DNA from: Mycobacterium simiae
Lineage (GTDB): Bacteria > Actinomycetota > Actinomycetes > Mycobacteriales > Mycobacteriaceae
Reading direction: 5' to 3'
Assembly: GCF_008370645.1 (NCBI RefSeq)
Contig: NZ_VTZN01000020.1
Coordinates: 1 to 46,699, forward strand
Length of the DNA: 46,699 nt
The notes below the pieces were generated by a model. That model was not told where the DNA came from and made no database searches. It saw only the letters and a list, made by a program, of their open reading frames with translations. Below are positions 26,450 through 35,434 of this stretch, piece by piece. The translations under genes and the position numbers were made by a program. The stretch's first letter is position 1. Every line of letters begins with the position of its first letter.

Positions 26450-26781
26450 CTAGCCATGCGGGCCGGTTGCGCCTGGGCTGCCTGCCAGCCGCCCGGGACT
26501 GCCGCCGTTGCCGCCGTCACCGCCCCCACCGGGAGTCGAGCCCGGTCCACCGGACCCGCCGTCGCCTCCATCGCCGATCAACCCGACAGCGTCGCCGCCG
26601 TCACCGCCGTCACCACCAGTACCCCCGAAACCGCCGGCACCGCCGGCGCCGCCGACTGCGCCGCGGCCACCACTGCCCACCAGCACTGCCCCCTGACCAC
26701 CGTTGCCGCCATCACCGCCGGTGCCAACGGCTAGTCCACGCCCGCCGGTGGCACCCGCGCCGCCGTCGCCGCCGTTGCCGA
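26450..26781 (-). pseudogene. out-of-frame PGRS tail of the upstream PE_PGRS gene
   Basis: Directly after the stop of the PE_PGRS frame, a Gly-Gly-X reading frame continues one base out of phase ([12 protein letters not shown] ... GSGGRGAVGGAGG ... LIGDGGDGGSG) and terminates at TAG 26450-26452 after GSPGATGPHG. It has the composition and repeat pattern of the upstream gene and no start codon of its own that makes sense, so it is best read as the original C-terminus disconnected by a 1-base indel near 26821-26840. Confidence 0.8.
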
Positions 26782-28191
26782 TCAGCCTGGCCTGGCCACC
26801 ATCACCGCCAGTTCCGCCGGCACCACCCGACCGCCGGGCGCAGCGGCCAGCACGTCGCCGCCCTTGCCGCCCGCACCACCGGCGCCGCCATTGCCGACGA
26901 AACCGGCGATACCGCCGTGGCCGCCGCTGCCACCGGCCCCGGCGAAACCAGACTGGGCCGTGACGTTTCCGCCGCTTCCGCCGCCTCCGCCGGCCCCGCC
27001 ATTGCCGAAGAACAGGCCAGCGTTTCCCGCGGCACCACCCGCGCCGCCAGCAGGCGCCGCGTTGGTAGCTCGGCCGCCAGCCCCGCCGGTCCCCCCGCTC
27101 CCGCCGTTTCCGAACAGCTGAGCTTTACCGCTGTGACCGCCTGCTCCGCCAATCCCGCCGTTGGTGTCGACGTTTCCGCCGTTGCCGCCGTTTCCACCAG
27201 AGCCACCATCGCCGTACAGTAGCCCGCCGGCGCCACCGTACCCTCCGGCTCCGCCGCCCCCGCCGCCGCTGCCGCCGGACTCGCCGGCCCCGCCTGCCCC
27301 GCCTGTTCCGCCGGCGCCAAATAGCCCGGCGTCACCCCCGGTCCCGCCTATGCCACCCGCAGCGCCGCCTACGGAAGAACTTCCGTTCCACAACCCGCCA
27401 TTACCGCCGTCGCCGCCATTCCCGCCATTGCCGAACAGCAACCCTCCGGCCCCGCCGATCCCGCCGTTCCCGCCGGCGCCGGCAGCGACCACGGCGCCGG
27501 AACCAATCCCGCCTGTTCCGCCAGCCCCGCCGGCTCCGCCGTGGCCCCAGAGTCCGGCGGCCCCGCCGTTGCCGCCGAGCCCGCCGGCTACTCCGGCACC
27601 GCCGTTGCCGCCGTTGCCGCCCGGACCGCCGTTGCCAAACAACAATCCGCCGGCCCCGCCGCGACCGCCGGTCGCGCCGGCCCCGCCTGCCCCGCCGGCT
27701 CCGCCATGGCCGATCAGTCCGGCCGCCCCGCCGTTTCCTCCCGCCCGGCCCGCCGCGCCGGGCGCCCCGTTACCGCCGTTGCCGTACAGGATTCCCCCGG
27801 GTCCGCCGTTGCCGCCCGGAGTGGTCCCATCGGTGCCGTTGCCGATCAGCGGGCGGCCCAACAGCGTCCGGCTCGGCGCGTTGATCGTATTAAGTAGCAT
27901 CTGCTCGACGTTGGTGGCCTCCGCCCTGGCATACGCTCCAGCACTCGAGTTCAGCGCCTGCACAAACTGGTCATGAAACGCCGCCGCCTGAGCGCTGAGT
28001 TCCTGATACTGCTGGGCGTGGCAGCGGAATAGCGCTGCAATGGCCGCCGATACCTCATCGGCACCGGCAGCCAGGACTGTCGTCGTGAACGCTGCCGCCG
28101 TGGTGTTGGCGGCGTCGAGGGCCGCAGCGATGCTGGACAAGTCGGTTGCCGCCGCTGCCACCATGGTCGGTGACGTGATCACAAATGCCAT
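26782..28191 (-). CDS. PE_PGRS family protein, apparently truncated by frameshift
   Basis: A 469-residue PE_PGRS protein. The PE domain runs about 1-95 ([20 protein letters not shown] ... [18 protein letters not shown]), followed by the linker with [13 protein letters not shown] near 110-121 and then about 340 residues of GGxGG-type repeats with recurring [15 protein letters not shown] modules. PE domains direct export through ESX type VII systems and PE_PGRS proteins reach the cell surface. Start ATG 28191 follows a GGGGAGG ribosome binding site. The last 14 residues ([14 protein letters not shown]) are non-repetitive and out of phase with the PGRS frame that continues to 26450, so an indel has probably shortened a protein of about 580 residues. 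Sequencing error in this GC-rich repeat cannot be excluded. Not present at this locus in M. tuberculosis as I recall. Confidence 0.9.
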   Translation of the reverse strand: MAFVITSPTMVAAAATDLSSIAAALDAANTTAAAFTTTVLAAGADEVSAAIAALFRCHAQQYQELSAQAAAFHDQFVQALNSSAGAYARAEATNVEQMLLNTINAPSRTLLGRPLIGNGTDGTTPGGNGGPGGILYGNGGNGAPGAAGRAGGNGGAAGLIGHGGAGGAGGAGATGGRGGAGGLLFGNGGPGGNGGNGGAGVAGGLGGNGGAAGLWGHGGAGGAGGTGGIGSGAVVAAGAGGNGGIGGAGGLLFGNGGNGGDGGNGGLWNGSSSVGGAAGGIGGTGGDAGLFGAGGTGGAGGAGESGGSGGGGGGAGGYGGAGGLLYGDGGSGGNGGNGGNVDTNGGIGGAGGHSGKAQLFGNGGSGGTGGAGGRATNAAPAGGAGGAAGNAGLFFGNGGAGGGGGSGGNVTAQSGFAGAGGSGGHGGIAGFVGNGGAGGAGGKGGDVLAAAPGGRVVPAELAVMVARPG

Positions 28192-28324
28192 CTGATACCT
28201 CCCCAGTTCCCCAAACAACGACGTATCGCCGTTGTGTGGCCTGGTTCGGCCGTTTCATCGGGAGCGCGCGTTTCTCGTCAGATCACGGTGGCCAGGCGAT
28301 GCGCGGAGTGGAACGATGTGAAAC

Positions 28325-29008
28325 GTGCACCAGCTCGACCGTCCTGATCCGGCGATCGGCGCCGCTCAATCCGCGGCGGCAAATAACTACTTGAACGTAG
28401 CCAGTTTCCGCTTCTGGTTCATCGGTCAACGTTGGGAGTGGTCAGACGAACTGGCAAGGATGCACGGCTACCAACCCGGATCGGTAGTCCCGACGACGGA
28501 ACTGGTGTTGTCGCACAAGCATCCCGACGACCGCGCTCATGTGCAGGACCTGCTTGACTATGCCCTGCGCTCAAGGGAGTCTTTCTCCAGCCGCCATCGC
28601 TTCGTCGACACCGCGGGTAGCGTGCACGACGCGATTGTCGTGGCCGACCGCCTGCTGGACGATTCGGGCGCGGTCGTGGGAACTTCCGGCTACTACATCG
28701 ACCTGACCAACGCGTTCGACGAGACTCGGCAGGAAGTGCTCGACGAGGCGCTGCCTGACCTGTTCGAGAACCGCGCCGCGATCGAGCAGGCCAAGGGCGT
28801 GCTGATGGCCGTGTACCGGGTCAATCCCGAGCAGGCCTTCCATGTCCTGCAGTGGCGATCGCAAGAGACGAACGTCAAGCTGCGGGCACTGGCAAAACAA
28901 GTCGTTGCCGAAGTCTCACGTTTGCCGGCAACGTCGGCGGCGGCCCAAAGCCAGTTTGACCATGTGTTGCTGACGGTGCATGAGCGTATCCCGCCTGGCG
29001 CCGGATAG
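28325..29008 (+). CDS. PAS-ANTAR domain protein, putative RNA-binding antiterminator
   Basis: 227 residues: an N-terminal PAS domain (about 20-130: SFRFWFIGQRWEWSDELARM, SHKHPDDRAHV, GYYIDLT) and a C-terminal ANTAR domain (about 145-205: ENRAAIEQAKGVLMAVYRVN, EQAFHVLQWRSQETNVKLRALA). ANTAR domains bind tandem RNA hairpins and prevent transcription termination; with PAS the signal would be a ligand or redox state rather than phosphorylation. The start GTG 28325 is weakly supported by its ribosome binding site. It stands alone, divergent from the PE_PGRS gene; I see no adjacent target hairpins. Confidence 0.9.
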   Translation: MHQLDRPDPAIGAAQSAAANNYLNVASFRFWFIGQRWEWSDELARMHGYQPGSVVPTTELVLSHKHPDDRAHVQDLLDYALRSRESFSSRHRFVDTAGSVHDAIVVADRLLDDSGAVVGTSGYYIDLTNAFDETRQEVLDEALPDLFENRAAIEQAKGVLMAVYRVNPEQAFHVLQWRSQETNVKLRALAKQVVAEVSRLPATSAAAQSQFDHVLLTVHERIPPGAG

Positions 29009-29089
29009 CCGGGTCGGCATGAATTTGGATGGCGCAGGCGGCGATTCGGGTCGAGTGTCGAGCCGCCATGAGCACGGTCTGCCCATGCG

Positions 29090-29368
29090 CTAGGCCTCTT
29101 CCATCGCCTCGCCGAGCTCCTCCAACATCCGGTTGTGGTGGTTATTGGCCAGGACGTGCCCGGTGGCGATCACCAGCGCCACCGGCCACTCGATAAGTTC
29201 CAAGGCAGCCAGCACGGCCAGACCACCGAAATAGGCCAGTTGCTCCGGCGGAGGCACCTCGACCTTGCCCACCAGCGGAAGGTTCACGACAAATGTCTGG
29301 CCTGCTCGAACTTTTGCCACTGCTTCGCGCTGGGATACGGCTGTGCGCGCTTTCTTTTCCACCATCAT
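29090..29368 (-). CDS. small membrane protein with EWP motif (Rv0424c-like)
   Basis: A 92-residue protein: a basic N-terminus (MVEKKARTAVSQREAVAKVR), a short amphipathic part, then one membrane segment near 45-75 containing ALELIEWPVALVIATGHVL and a C-terminus with a His pair and acidic residues (NNHHNRMLEELGEAMEEA). The LIEWP-x-x-L-x(4)-G-x-V-L pattern is repeated in the other small protein on the far side of ctpH. It lies 46 bp after the ctpH stop on the same strand, so it is probably the last gene of that operon. Function unknown; an accessory role for the P-type ATPase is inference. ATG 29368 and 29365 are both possible starts. Confidence 0.85.
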   Translation of the reverse strand: MMVEKKARTAVSQREAVAKVRAGQTFVVNLPLVGKVEVPPPEQLAYFGGLAVLAALELIEWPVALVIATGHVLANNHHNRMLEELGEAMEEA

Positions 29369-29414
29369 TTGCCTTTCAGTAACGAAGGGTTTGCCGCCGA
29401 GCAGGGTCGTGCGG

Positions 29415-32400
29415 TCACCGTCGGACGTATGGTGAGGAACGACGCCGTGGCCGATCCGCTAATTTCATCGTTTGCTGCGTTGCTGACCGTGCCTTTGCGG
29501 GAGATTTACGCGCTGTTGTGGCGCGTGGGGGTTGTGGAGATTGTGGAGCGGGAGCCGGCATTTTGTCGGGCGTCGGGGCCGGGTTTGCGGGTTCCGGCTT
29601 GCCGTCCCTATTGTCCAAAATGCGATTCAGAACGGCCATCGCGGCGGTCGCTGCAGCGGCGGAGCCAAGGGCCTGTGCCCACCCGGCCGGGTCGAGCGGG
29701 GTACAGCCGAGCAGTTGGCTGACGATGGGGATGCTGATCAAGGTGCCCATCGCGGCCAGTGAACCCAGCGCGGTGATCACCACCAGCCAGTCATGCGAGT
29801 CCAACAGCGTCTGCCCCAGCTGCGCGGCGACCAGCGCGACCAGCCCAACCGTGGAGGCGCGGCGAGGCAGTCCGCTGAACCCGGCCATCATCCACGCCGC
29901 GGTGGCGGCTGCGGCGGTGGTGGTGCCGCGCACACCAACCGCCCGCCACAGCGCGCGCTGATCCGGGCCGCGGGCGTCAGGATTCATTTCGCCGCGTGGC
30001 TTGCTGACCGCCAGCGCCGCGGCCGGCAACGCGTCGGTCAGCATGTTCACCAGCAACAGCTGACGAGTGTTCAGCGGTGAGGTTCCACTGATCGCGCTGC
30101 CGATGATGGCGAATGCCACCTCACCCGCATTGCCGCCGAGCAGCACCGACACCGCCGCCTGTACCCGCTGCCACAGTTGGCGCCCCTCCAGGATGGAGGG
30201 CAGCAGCGATTCGATGCGTCCGTCGATCAGCACCATGTCTGCAGCGACCGAAGCTGGGTCGCTGCCGTGCGAGACGACGCCGATACCCACGGTGGCGGCC
30301 CGGATTGCGGCGGCGTCGTTGGAGCCGTCGCCAACCATTGCGCACACCCGACCGCTGCGTTCAAGTGTCTGCACGATCTGCACCTTGTTCTCCGGTGTCA
30401 TTCGAGCGAAGATGACCCGCTCGGCCACCGCCTTTTCCTGGTCTCGGCGCGATAACGCGTCCCACTCGGCGCCACTGATGACCTGATCGGCGGTGACCGA
30501 CATACCCAGTTCGGTCGCGATCGCCGTGGCGGTGATCGGATGATCCCCGGTGATCAGCCGCACGTCGAGCCCATGTTTGTCCAGATCTGCCAGCAAACCG
30601 GCGGCCGTGTCACGTGGGGTGTCTGACAATCCCACAAAACCCATCAAGGACAAGCCGGCGCGGCAGAAATCGGCAATCCCATCGGGGTTGTCGAGAACCG
30701 AGCGAGCCTGCTGGGGATCCAGCTGGCGCCGTGCTACCGCAATCACCCGCAATCCGTTGCCGGCCAGCTCGGCGACCATCTCGGCGGCGGCAGCAGCGTC
30801 GGCGCCGCAGGCGGCCAGCACTACCTCCGGTGCTCCTTTCACACTTAGTTCGGTGCCTGAAACGGACGCGGAGAACGACCTGCCCGACCGGAACGGCAGA
30901 TGAGCGTCGGGCGGGTCCCCGTAAGGGGTTGCTGCGGACGGCGCCGCCTCGACGATGGCAACGTCGGTGGCGTGCACCTGCGGGCCACCGTTGGTTGCCG
31001 GTGCGGCGTGTATCGCGCAGCGCAGCACCTCGTCGCTGGTGTGACCAGGCGCCGGCCGCACCTTGGCTACCCGCAAGCGGTTTTGGCTGAGTGTTCCCGT
31101 CTTGTCGAAGCAGACCATGTCGACGCGACCGAGCGCCTCCACCGAACGTGGGATCCGGACCAGGGCTCCCAAGTGCGTCAGCCGTCGTGCCGAAGCTTGT
31201 TGGGCCAGTGTCGCCACCAGCGGCATGCCTTCCGGAACCGCAGCCACTGTGACGGCGATGCCACTGGCAACCGCCTGGCGCAGGCCTTGGCGGCGCAGCA
31301 GGCCGAGACCGGTGACCATCGCACCGCCGGTCATGCTGATCGGCCAGGCCCGGTTGGTAAGTTGGCTCAGCTGGTGCTGCAGCCCGACGTTGGACAGGTC
31401 CCCGGACACGAGTTCGGCGGCGCGCCGTTCCTGGGTGTCGGCGCCGACGGCGGTCACCAGCGCAACCGCGGTGCCCGCGACGACGGTGGTGCCCGCGTAC
31501 AGCATGCAGCGACGCTCAGCCAGATCGGCGCCCGGTGTCGCATCGACCTGTTTGGTCACCGAAAGCGATTCGCCGGTAAGCGCAGATTCGTCGACTTCCA
31601 GGTCGACTTCCTCGAGTATTCGGGCATCGGCTGGGACTACCTCATGGGTACGCACTTCGATGACATCGCCAGGCTGCAATCGCTCGGCGATGACGTCGGT
31701 GTACCCGCGTTGTCCGTCTAGGTCGGTCAGCACCTTCCTAGCTGGCGGAACCTGTAGTGCTAGAAGGTGATTCAGCCTGCTCTCGGCCCGCAGCCGCTGA
31801 GTCGCGGCAAGTATGGAGTTGCCGGTGAGCACCGAGCCAACCATCACCGCGTCAACCGGCGAACCCAGCACCGCGCTGGCGGTAGCGCCCAGCGCCAACA
31901 TGGGGGTCAGGGGATCGGACAATTCGGCACGTACCGCACCCACTAGCCGTCCGATCGCTTGCACCGGCGCCGCGGTGAGTTGTGCGCCACGCTGTGCCGT
32001 GTGCATGCCACCCGCAATGGCGCGGATGGCCAGCGTCGACGGCTGCGCTGCCGGCTGCGTCTGGCTATGGGGCGACGGCAGGAGTTTGCGGACTTGCTCG
32101 GGCGACATGGCGTGCCACTCGTGGAAAGCCGCCGGTCGGGGTGGGAGCGCAGTGACGATCTTGCGCGCCAGCAGGTAGCCCGAAAGCATGCCGGCGGCCG
32201 CGCCGGTGGTGACCGGCCCGGGGCCCAGGCCGCGAACACCTGGCAGCATCAGCAGAGCACCCAAAGCCGATGCACCGCCTGATATTTCGACACCACGTCG
32301 ACGTGCTGACCGGGCCGCCGGAATTGCACGCATCAGCCGCCAGGCGGCCGCAAGGTCGGGCAGCAACACGTCGGCGCACCAGGGCGGAGCGTCGGTGCCG

Positions 32401-34007
32401 GCGGGCGTTAATACGCCCAGCGCGACGTCAGCCAGCGAAGTCGCCTGTCCGTCGACCGATGACAGCAGGACAACGGTACGTCCTTTGTTATGCAGATCGG
32501 CTACCGTGGCGGCCAACGCGTCGTCGACGGATCCGTTCGGTAGCGGCCGGACATCGTCGAACGCCGGCCGCAACTCACCCAGGGAGTCGACATCGACCGA
32601 CACCAGCTCGGCTCCGGAGCGATGTGCCTCACCCACCACAGCCGAGGCAAACGGATCATGCGCGGGAAGGAAAAGCGCTTTGACAGCAGAATCCGTTGTT
32701 CGAGAGGGTATTCCGGGCACCGAATGCCAGCCCGGACGCAGGCCGTTCTGCTCCAGGAGAAGCTGGGCATGGTTCCATGCCACCGACAGCTCGTCCTCGT
32801 GGGCGCCGCTAATGCGGCCCACCCGTAGGTCGTTGGTGCACAACACTCGAGGGTCAATGACGATCGCGTCGACCTCGGCGAGACGGCGCAAGCCCTCCGG
32901 GCGTAGTGGCAATACCTGATACTGATCGGCTAGGCCCTGGCCAAGCGCAGCGGCGAAGGCCTCGGGTGTGGTTCGACTGGCCTTCGGGGTCGCCACCAGT
33001 GCTGCAGTGGCGGCCGTGTCCACATTGCGGGTGCCGACGCCAATCAACCCGGCGCTGACGGCTTGGATGAGCGCGAAACGACCGGCATTGCGTTCGACAG
33101 CTCGCGCCGGCGCCGGCGGCGGGATCGGAGACGAAGTGTTCACCGGAGGTTGGTCGGCGTGCCGGGCCAGCTGCGGTTCGTGATAGCGCCATGCTTTCGC
33201 CGCCGCCCGGCATTCGGCGGCCTTCAGTGTCTGCATCACCAGGCCCACCGACAACGACGCCGGCGCCTGCGTGAGGGTTTCCATAGCGGCCACAGCCAGG
33301 GTTAGCACGGTGTCTGTTGCGGGAGTGCCGATGCGATCCTCCAGCAGCCCGCGCAATCTCGGCTGGTAGTCCATTGCCACCACGCCGGCGAGCACGCTGG
33401 TTGGCAATCGTGGCCAGCGTAGGGCGCGGCCACCGACCGCCAGTCCGAGCCCGGCAGCATTGGCGGCTAGGGTTAGCGCTCTGGTGGCCAGCACTACGCC
33501 GTCGCCCGGCAGGCTGGTCCGGTGCGCCTGCTGGTAAGTGTGTTGCCTTAAGCGATAACGATTCTCGACGTCTTCGACGACGCGGCAGAGGTCGCGCAGC
33601 GACGTGTCCGATTCGTCAATGTCGACGACGACACGCGATAGCGGGCAGTTCAAGGTGGCCGCTGTGACACCGGGTTGGGCCCGCAGCGAATCCAACACGA
33701 CGCGCCCGATCTCGCTGTCGTACTCGAGGCCGCGTACCTCGATCCACGCGCGGCCTGCGCCGCGGCAACAGTGTCGGCGCAATGTTTCGGGAGAGAAGTC
33801 GTCGGAAACCGCCTTGGCCCCTTCGCGCAGCGGGGCGGCGCCGGCATCCAAACACGCTTTGGCAACCGATCCCGCCGTCTTGCCCAGCGTTTCGGCAACG
33901 ACTGCTGCGGTAGTAACTGATGCGGCGGTAAGGGCAGTGGTCACTTGGACGCCGGAGGCGAGTGCGCGCAGCGGCAGCGACCGTCTTATGGACGTGGCAA
34001 TGCTCAA
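29415..34007 (-). CDS. ctpH: giant P-type cation-transporting ATPase CtpH
   Basis: Very large (about 1530 residues) P-type ATPase of the mycobacterial CtpH/CtpI type. The N-terminal third holds a heavy-metal-associated-like fold without CxxC (WIEVRGLEYDSEIGRVVLDSL) and a long region of Ala-rich helices that also looks like a degenerate duplicate of ATPase segments. The C-terminal half is a complete P-type core: LTGES (about 808), phosphorylation motif CFDKTGTL (Asp near 968), MVGDGSNDAAAI (about 1225) and hydrophobic pairs before and after. The ion is not readable from sequence; calcium has been suggested for the M. tuberculosis protein. I use TTG 34007, which clears the upstream gene; the frame is open to 34127, so the true start is uncertain. 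Flanked by two small EWP-motif membrane proteins. Confidence 0.9.
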   Translation of the reverse strand: MSIATSIRRSLPLRALASGVQVTTALTAASVTTAAVVAETLGKTAGSVAKACLDAGAAPLREGAKAVSDDFSPETLRRHCCRGAGRAWIEVRGLEYDSEIGRVVLDSLRAQPGVTAATLNCPLSRVVVDIDESDTSLRDLCRVVEDVENRYRLRQHTYQQAHRTSLPGDGVVLATRALTLAANAAGLGLAVGGRALRWPRLPTSVLAGVVAMDYQPRLRGLLEDRIGTPATDTVLTLAVAAMETLTQAPASLSVGLVMQTLKAAECRAAAKAWRYHEPQLARHADQPPVNTSSPIPPPAPARAVERNAGRFALIQAVSAGLIGVGTRNVDTAATAALVATPKASRTTPEAFAAALGQGLADQYQVLPLRPEGLRRLAEVDAIVIDPRVLCTNDLRVGRISGAHEDELSVAWNHAQLLLEQNGLRPGWHSVPGIPSRTTDSAVKALFLPAHDPFASAVVGEAHRSGAELVSVDVDSLGELRPAFDDVRPLPNGSVDDALAATVADLHNKGRTVVLLSSVDGQATSLADVALGVLTPAGTDAPPWCADVLLPDLAAAWRLMRAIPAARSARRRGVEISGGASALGALLMLPGVRGLGPGPVTTGAAAGMLSGYLLARKIVTALPPRPAAFHEWHAMSPEQVRKLLPSPHSQTQPAAQPSTLAIRAIAGGMHTAQRGAQLTAAPVQAIGRLVGAVRAELSDPLTPMLALGATASAVLGSPVDAVMVGSVLTGNSILAATQRLRAESRLNHLLALQVPPARKVLTDLDGQRGYTDVIAERLQPGDVIEVRTHEVVPADARILEEVDLEVDESALTGESLSVTKQVDATPGADLAERRCMLYAGTTVVAGTAVALVTAVGADTQERRAAELVSGDLSNVGLQHQLSQLTNRAWPISMTGGAMVTGLGLLRRQGLRQAVASGIAVTVAAVPEGMPLVATLAQQASARRLTHLGALVRIPRSVEALGRVDMVCFDKTGTLSQNRLRVAKVRPAPGHTSDEVLRCAIHAAPATNGGPQVHATDVAIVEAAPSAATPYGDPPDAHLPFRSGRSFSASVSGTELSVKGAPEVVLAACGADAAAAAEMVAELAGNGLRVIAVARRQLDPQQARSVLDNPDGIADFCRAGLSLMGFVGLSDTPRDTAAGLLADLDKHGLDVRLITGDHPITATAIATELGMSVTADQVISGAEWDALSRRDQEKAVAERVIFARMTPENKVQIVQTLERSGRVCAMVGDGSNDAAAIRAATVGIGVVSHGSDPASVAADMVLIDGRIESLLPSILEGRQLWQRVQAAVSVLLGGNAGEVAFAIIGSAISGTSPLNTRQLLLVNMLTDALPAAALAVSKPRGEMNPDARGPDQRALWRAVGVRGTTTAAAATAAWMMAGFSGLPRRASTVGLVALVAAQLGQTLLDSHDWLVVITALGSLAAMGTLISIPIVSQLLGCTPLDPAGWAQALGSAAAATAAMAVLNRILDNRDGKPEPANPAPTPDKMPAPAPQSPQPPRATTARKSPAKARSATQQTMKLADRPRRRSSPYVRR

Positions 34008-34026
34008 CGGGTGCTCAACGCCCCCA

Positions 34027-34473
34027 TCAGTTGGTGCTGCGCAGATCGCCGGTACCGGCCCGCCGCCCAGATGTCTTCTTGGCCGCCGTCTTAGTTGCCT
34101 TGCGCGGCGGGGCTTTTTCCGGCTCAACCTCGGCTGTCGGCACCGGCGTCAGTCTCGCCTTCACCGGCGGCGCGGCATCCTCAAACCTTTTGTTCATCCG
34201 CCGTAACAACAAGACGCCGCCACCAACGGCCAACAGGATCGGCCATTCGACGATGCCGGTGACGCCTAACGCGCCGATTGCCAGCGCGGCCGCTGGTGTC
34301 GACTTGCTTCCGGTGCTAAGCCCCCGCTGAATTCCTTCCGCGGCTCCCTTGACGCCGCCTACAACTCCGTTGACTGCCGCTCCACCTACAGCGCCAGCGG
34401 CCGCCGTAGTCGCCGTCGCGGCCTGGCTCACCGTTCGACCAACGCTGCGGACCGCTCCGCCGACGACTCCCAT
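34027..34473 (-). CDS. small membrane protein with EWP motif (Rv0426c-like)
   Basis: A 148-residue protein starting at ATG 34473 after GGGAG with 6-base spacing; an in-frame ATG at 34518 lacks such a site. The N-terminal 60 residues are Gly/Ala/Val-rich with amphipathic glycine-zipper-like repeats (VVGGAVRSVGRTVSQAA, GGVKGAAEGIQRGL). One clear membrane segment follows near 75-102 (LAIGALGVTGIVEWPILLAV), then a Lys/Pro/Ala-rich tail (PPRKATKTAAKKTSG) that may be cytoplasmic and nucleic-acid or membrane-surface binding. GIVEWP-x-x-L matches the small protein downstream of ctpH. It begins the Rv0426c-ctpH-Rv0424c run. Function not known. Confidence 0.88.
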   Translation of the reverse strand: MGVVGGAVRSVGRTVSQAATATTAAAGAVGGAAVNGVVGGVKGAAEGIQRGLSTGSKSTPAAALAIGALGVTGIVEWPILLAVGGGVLLLRRMNKRFEDAAPPVKARLTPVPTAEVEPEKAPPRKATKTAAKKTSGRRAGTGDLRSTN

Positions 34474-34583
34474 AATGACTCCCTGCCTCGTAACCTTTTG
34501 TATACCTCTGAGACGCATACTTCACACCTCGTGTTTCACCTAAAAGCCTGCCACGTTACAAACGCGCAGACAATGAACATTTG

Positions 34584-35432
34584 CTACAGAGTCTCTACCG
34601 GTTGGGTGACTAAGCCGTCACGCAAATCGACAAAGAGCGGCGCGTGATCGCTCGGTGCCTTGCCTTTGCGCTCCTCGCGGACGATCTGCGCGTCGAGGAC
34701 GCGGCCGGCCAATGTCGGCGACCCGAGGATGAAATCGATGCGCATGCCCTGCCTTTTCGGAAACCTCAGCTGCGTGTAATCCCAGTAAGTGTAGATGCCC
34801 GGGCCCGGGGTGAAAGGCCTTACTAGGTCTGAGAATTGGGCATCGACAATGGCGTTGAAAGCCTTGCGCTCCGGCTCGGAGACGTGCGTGGCTCCGGTGT
34901 AGAACTCGGTGCTCCAGACGTCCTCGTCGGTCGGGGCGATGTTCCAGTCGCCCACCAGCGCAATCTGTGCGCCAGGATCGGCTCGTAGCCAACCTTGGGC
35001 GGTATCCTTAAGCGCAGCAAGCCAATCCAACTTATAGGCGTAGTGTGGATCGTCTAGTGCGCGGCCGTTAGGGACATACAGACTCCAGACCCGCACCCCG
35101 CCGCAGGTCGCCCCTAAGGCGCGGGCTTCCGCGGTGGCGGCTACCTCGGGCTTGTTGCTCCAGGTGGGTTGACCATCGAACCCGATCTGGACGTCGTCGA
35201 TGCCGACGCGAGATGCGATTGCCACGCCGTTCCACTGGTTAAAGCCGACGTGTGCGACCTCGTAGCCCAGTTCGAATAATGGCAAGGTCGGGAATTGGGC
35301 GTCCGAGCACTTGGTCTCCTGCATTGCCAACACGTCGACATTTGCCCGAACCAGCCAGTCAAGGACGCGGTTCAGGCGGGTCCGAATCGAATTGACGTTC
35401 CAGGTGGCCAGGCGCAGGATGCCGTCGGGCAT
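34584..35432 (-). CDS. xthA: exodeoxyribonuclease III / AP endonuclease
   Basis: DNA base-excision repair nuclease of the ExoIII family, 282 residues. Catalytic motifs are complete: RLATWNVNSIR (Asn12), MQETK (Glu39), SLYVPNGR, GDWNIAPTDEDVW, and the terminal SDHAPLFVD with the catalytic Asp-His. MRIDFILGS precedes the last motif as usual. It lies 2 bp after the GNAT gene stop on the same strand, so def-GNAT-xthA is probably one transcript. A normal-length, intact gene. Confidence 0.96.
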   Translation of the reverse strand: MPDGILRLATWNVNSIRTRLNRVLDWLVRANVDVLAMQETKCSDAQFPTLPLFELGYEVAHVGFNQWNGVAIASRVGIDDVQIGFDGQPTWSNKPEVAATAEARALGATCGGVRVWSLYVPNGRALDDPHYAYKLDWLAALKDTAQGWLRADPGAQIALVGDWNIAPTDEDVWSTEFYTGATHVSEPERKAFNAIVDAQFSDLVRPFTPGPGIYTYWDYTQLRFPKRQGMRIDFILGSPTLAGRVLDAQIVREERKGKAPSDHAPLFVDLRDGLVTQPVETL

Positions 35433-35434
35433 GG

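Noticed and set aside
27161..27976. Long proline-rich open frame on the plus strand
   Set aside because: It is antisense to the PE_PGRS Gly-rich repeat; GGC/GCC repeats open all frames. No start context and no domain.
26450..28191. PGRS repeats as a CRISPR or tandem-repeat array
   Set aside because: The periodicity is Gly-Gly-X coding repeats of irregular length without constant spacers.
34008..34127. Extended ctpH start overlapping the Rv0426c-like gene by 100 bp
   Set aside because: Arg-rich leader is the wrong-frame reading of the upstream gene's Lys/Arg tail; though the exact ctpH start remains uncertain.
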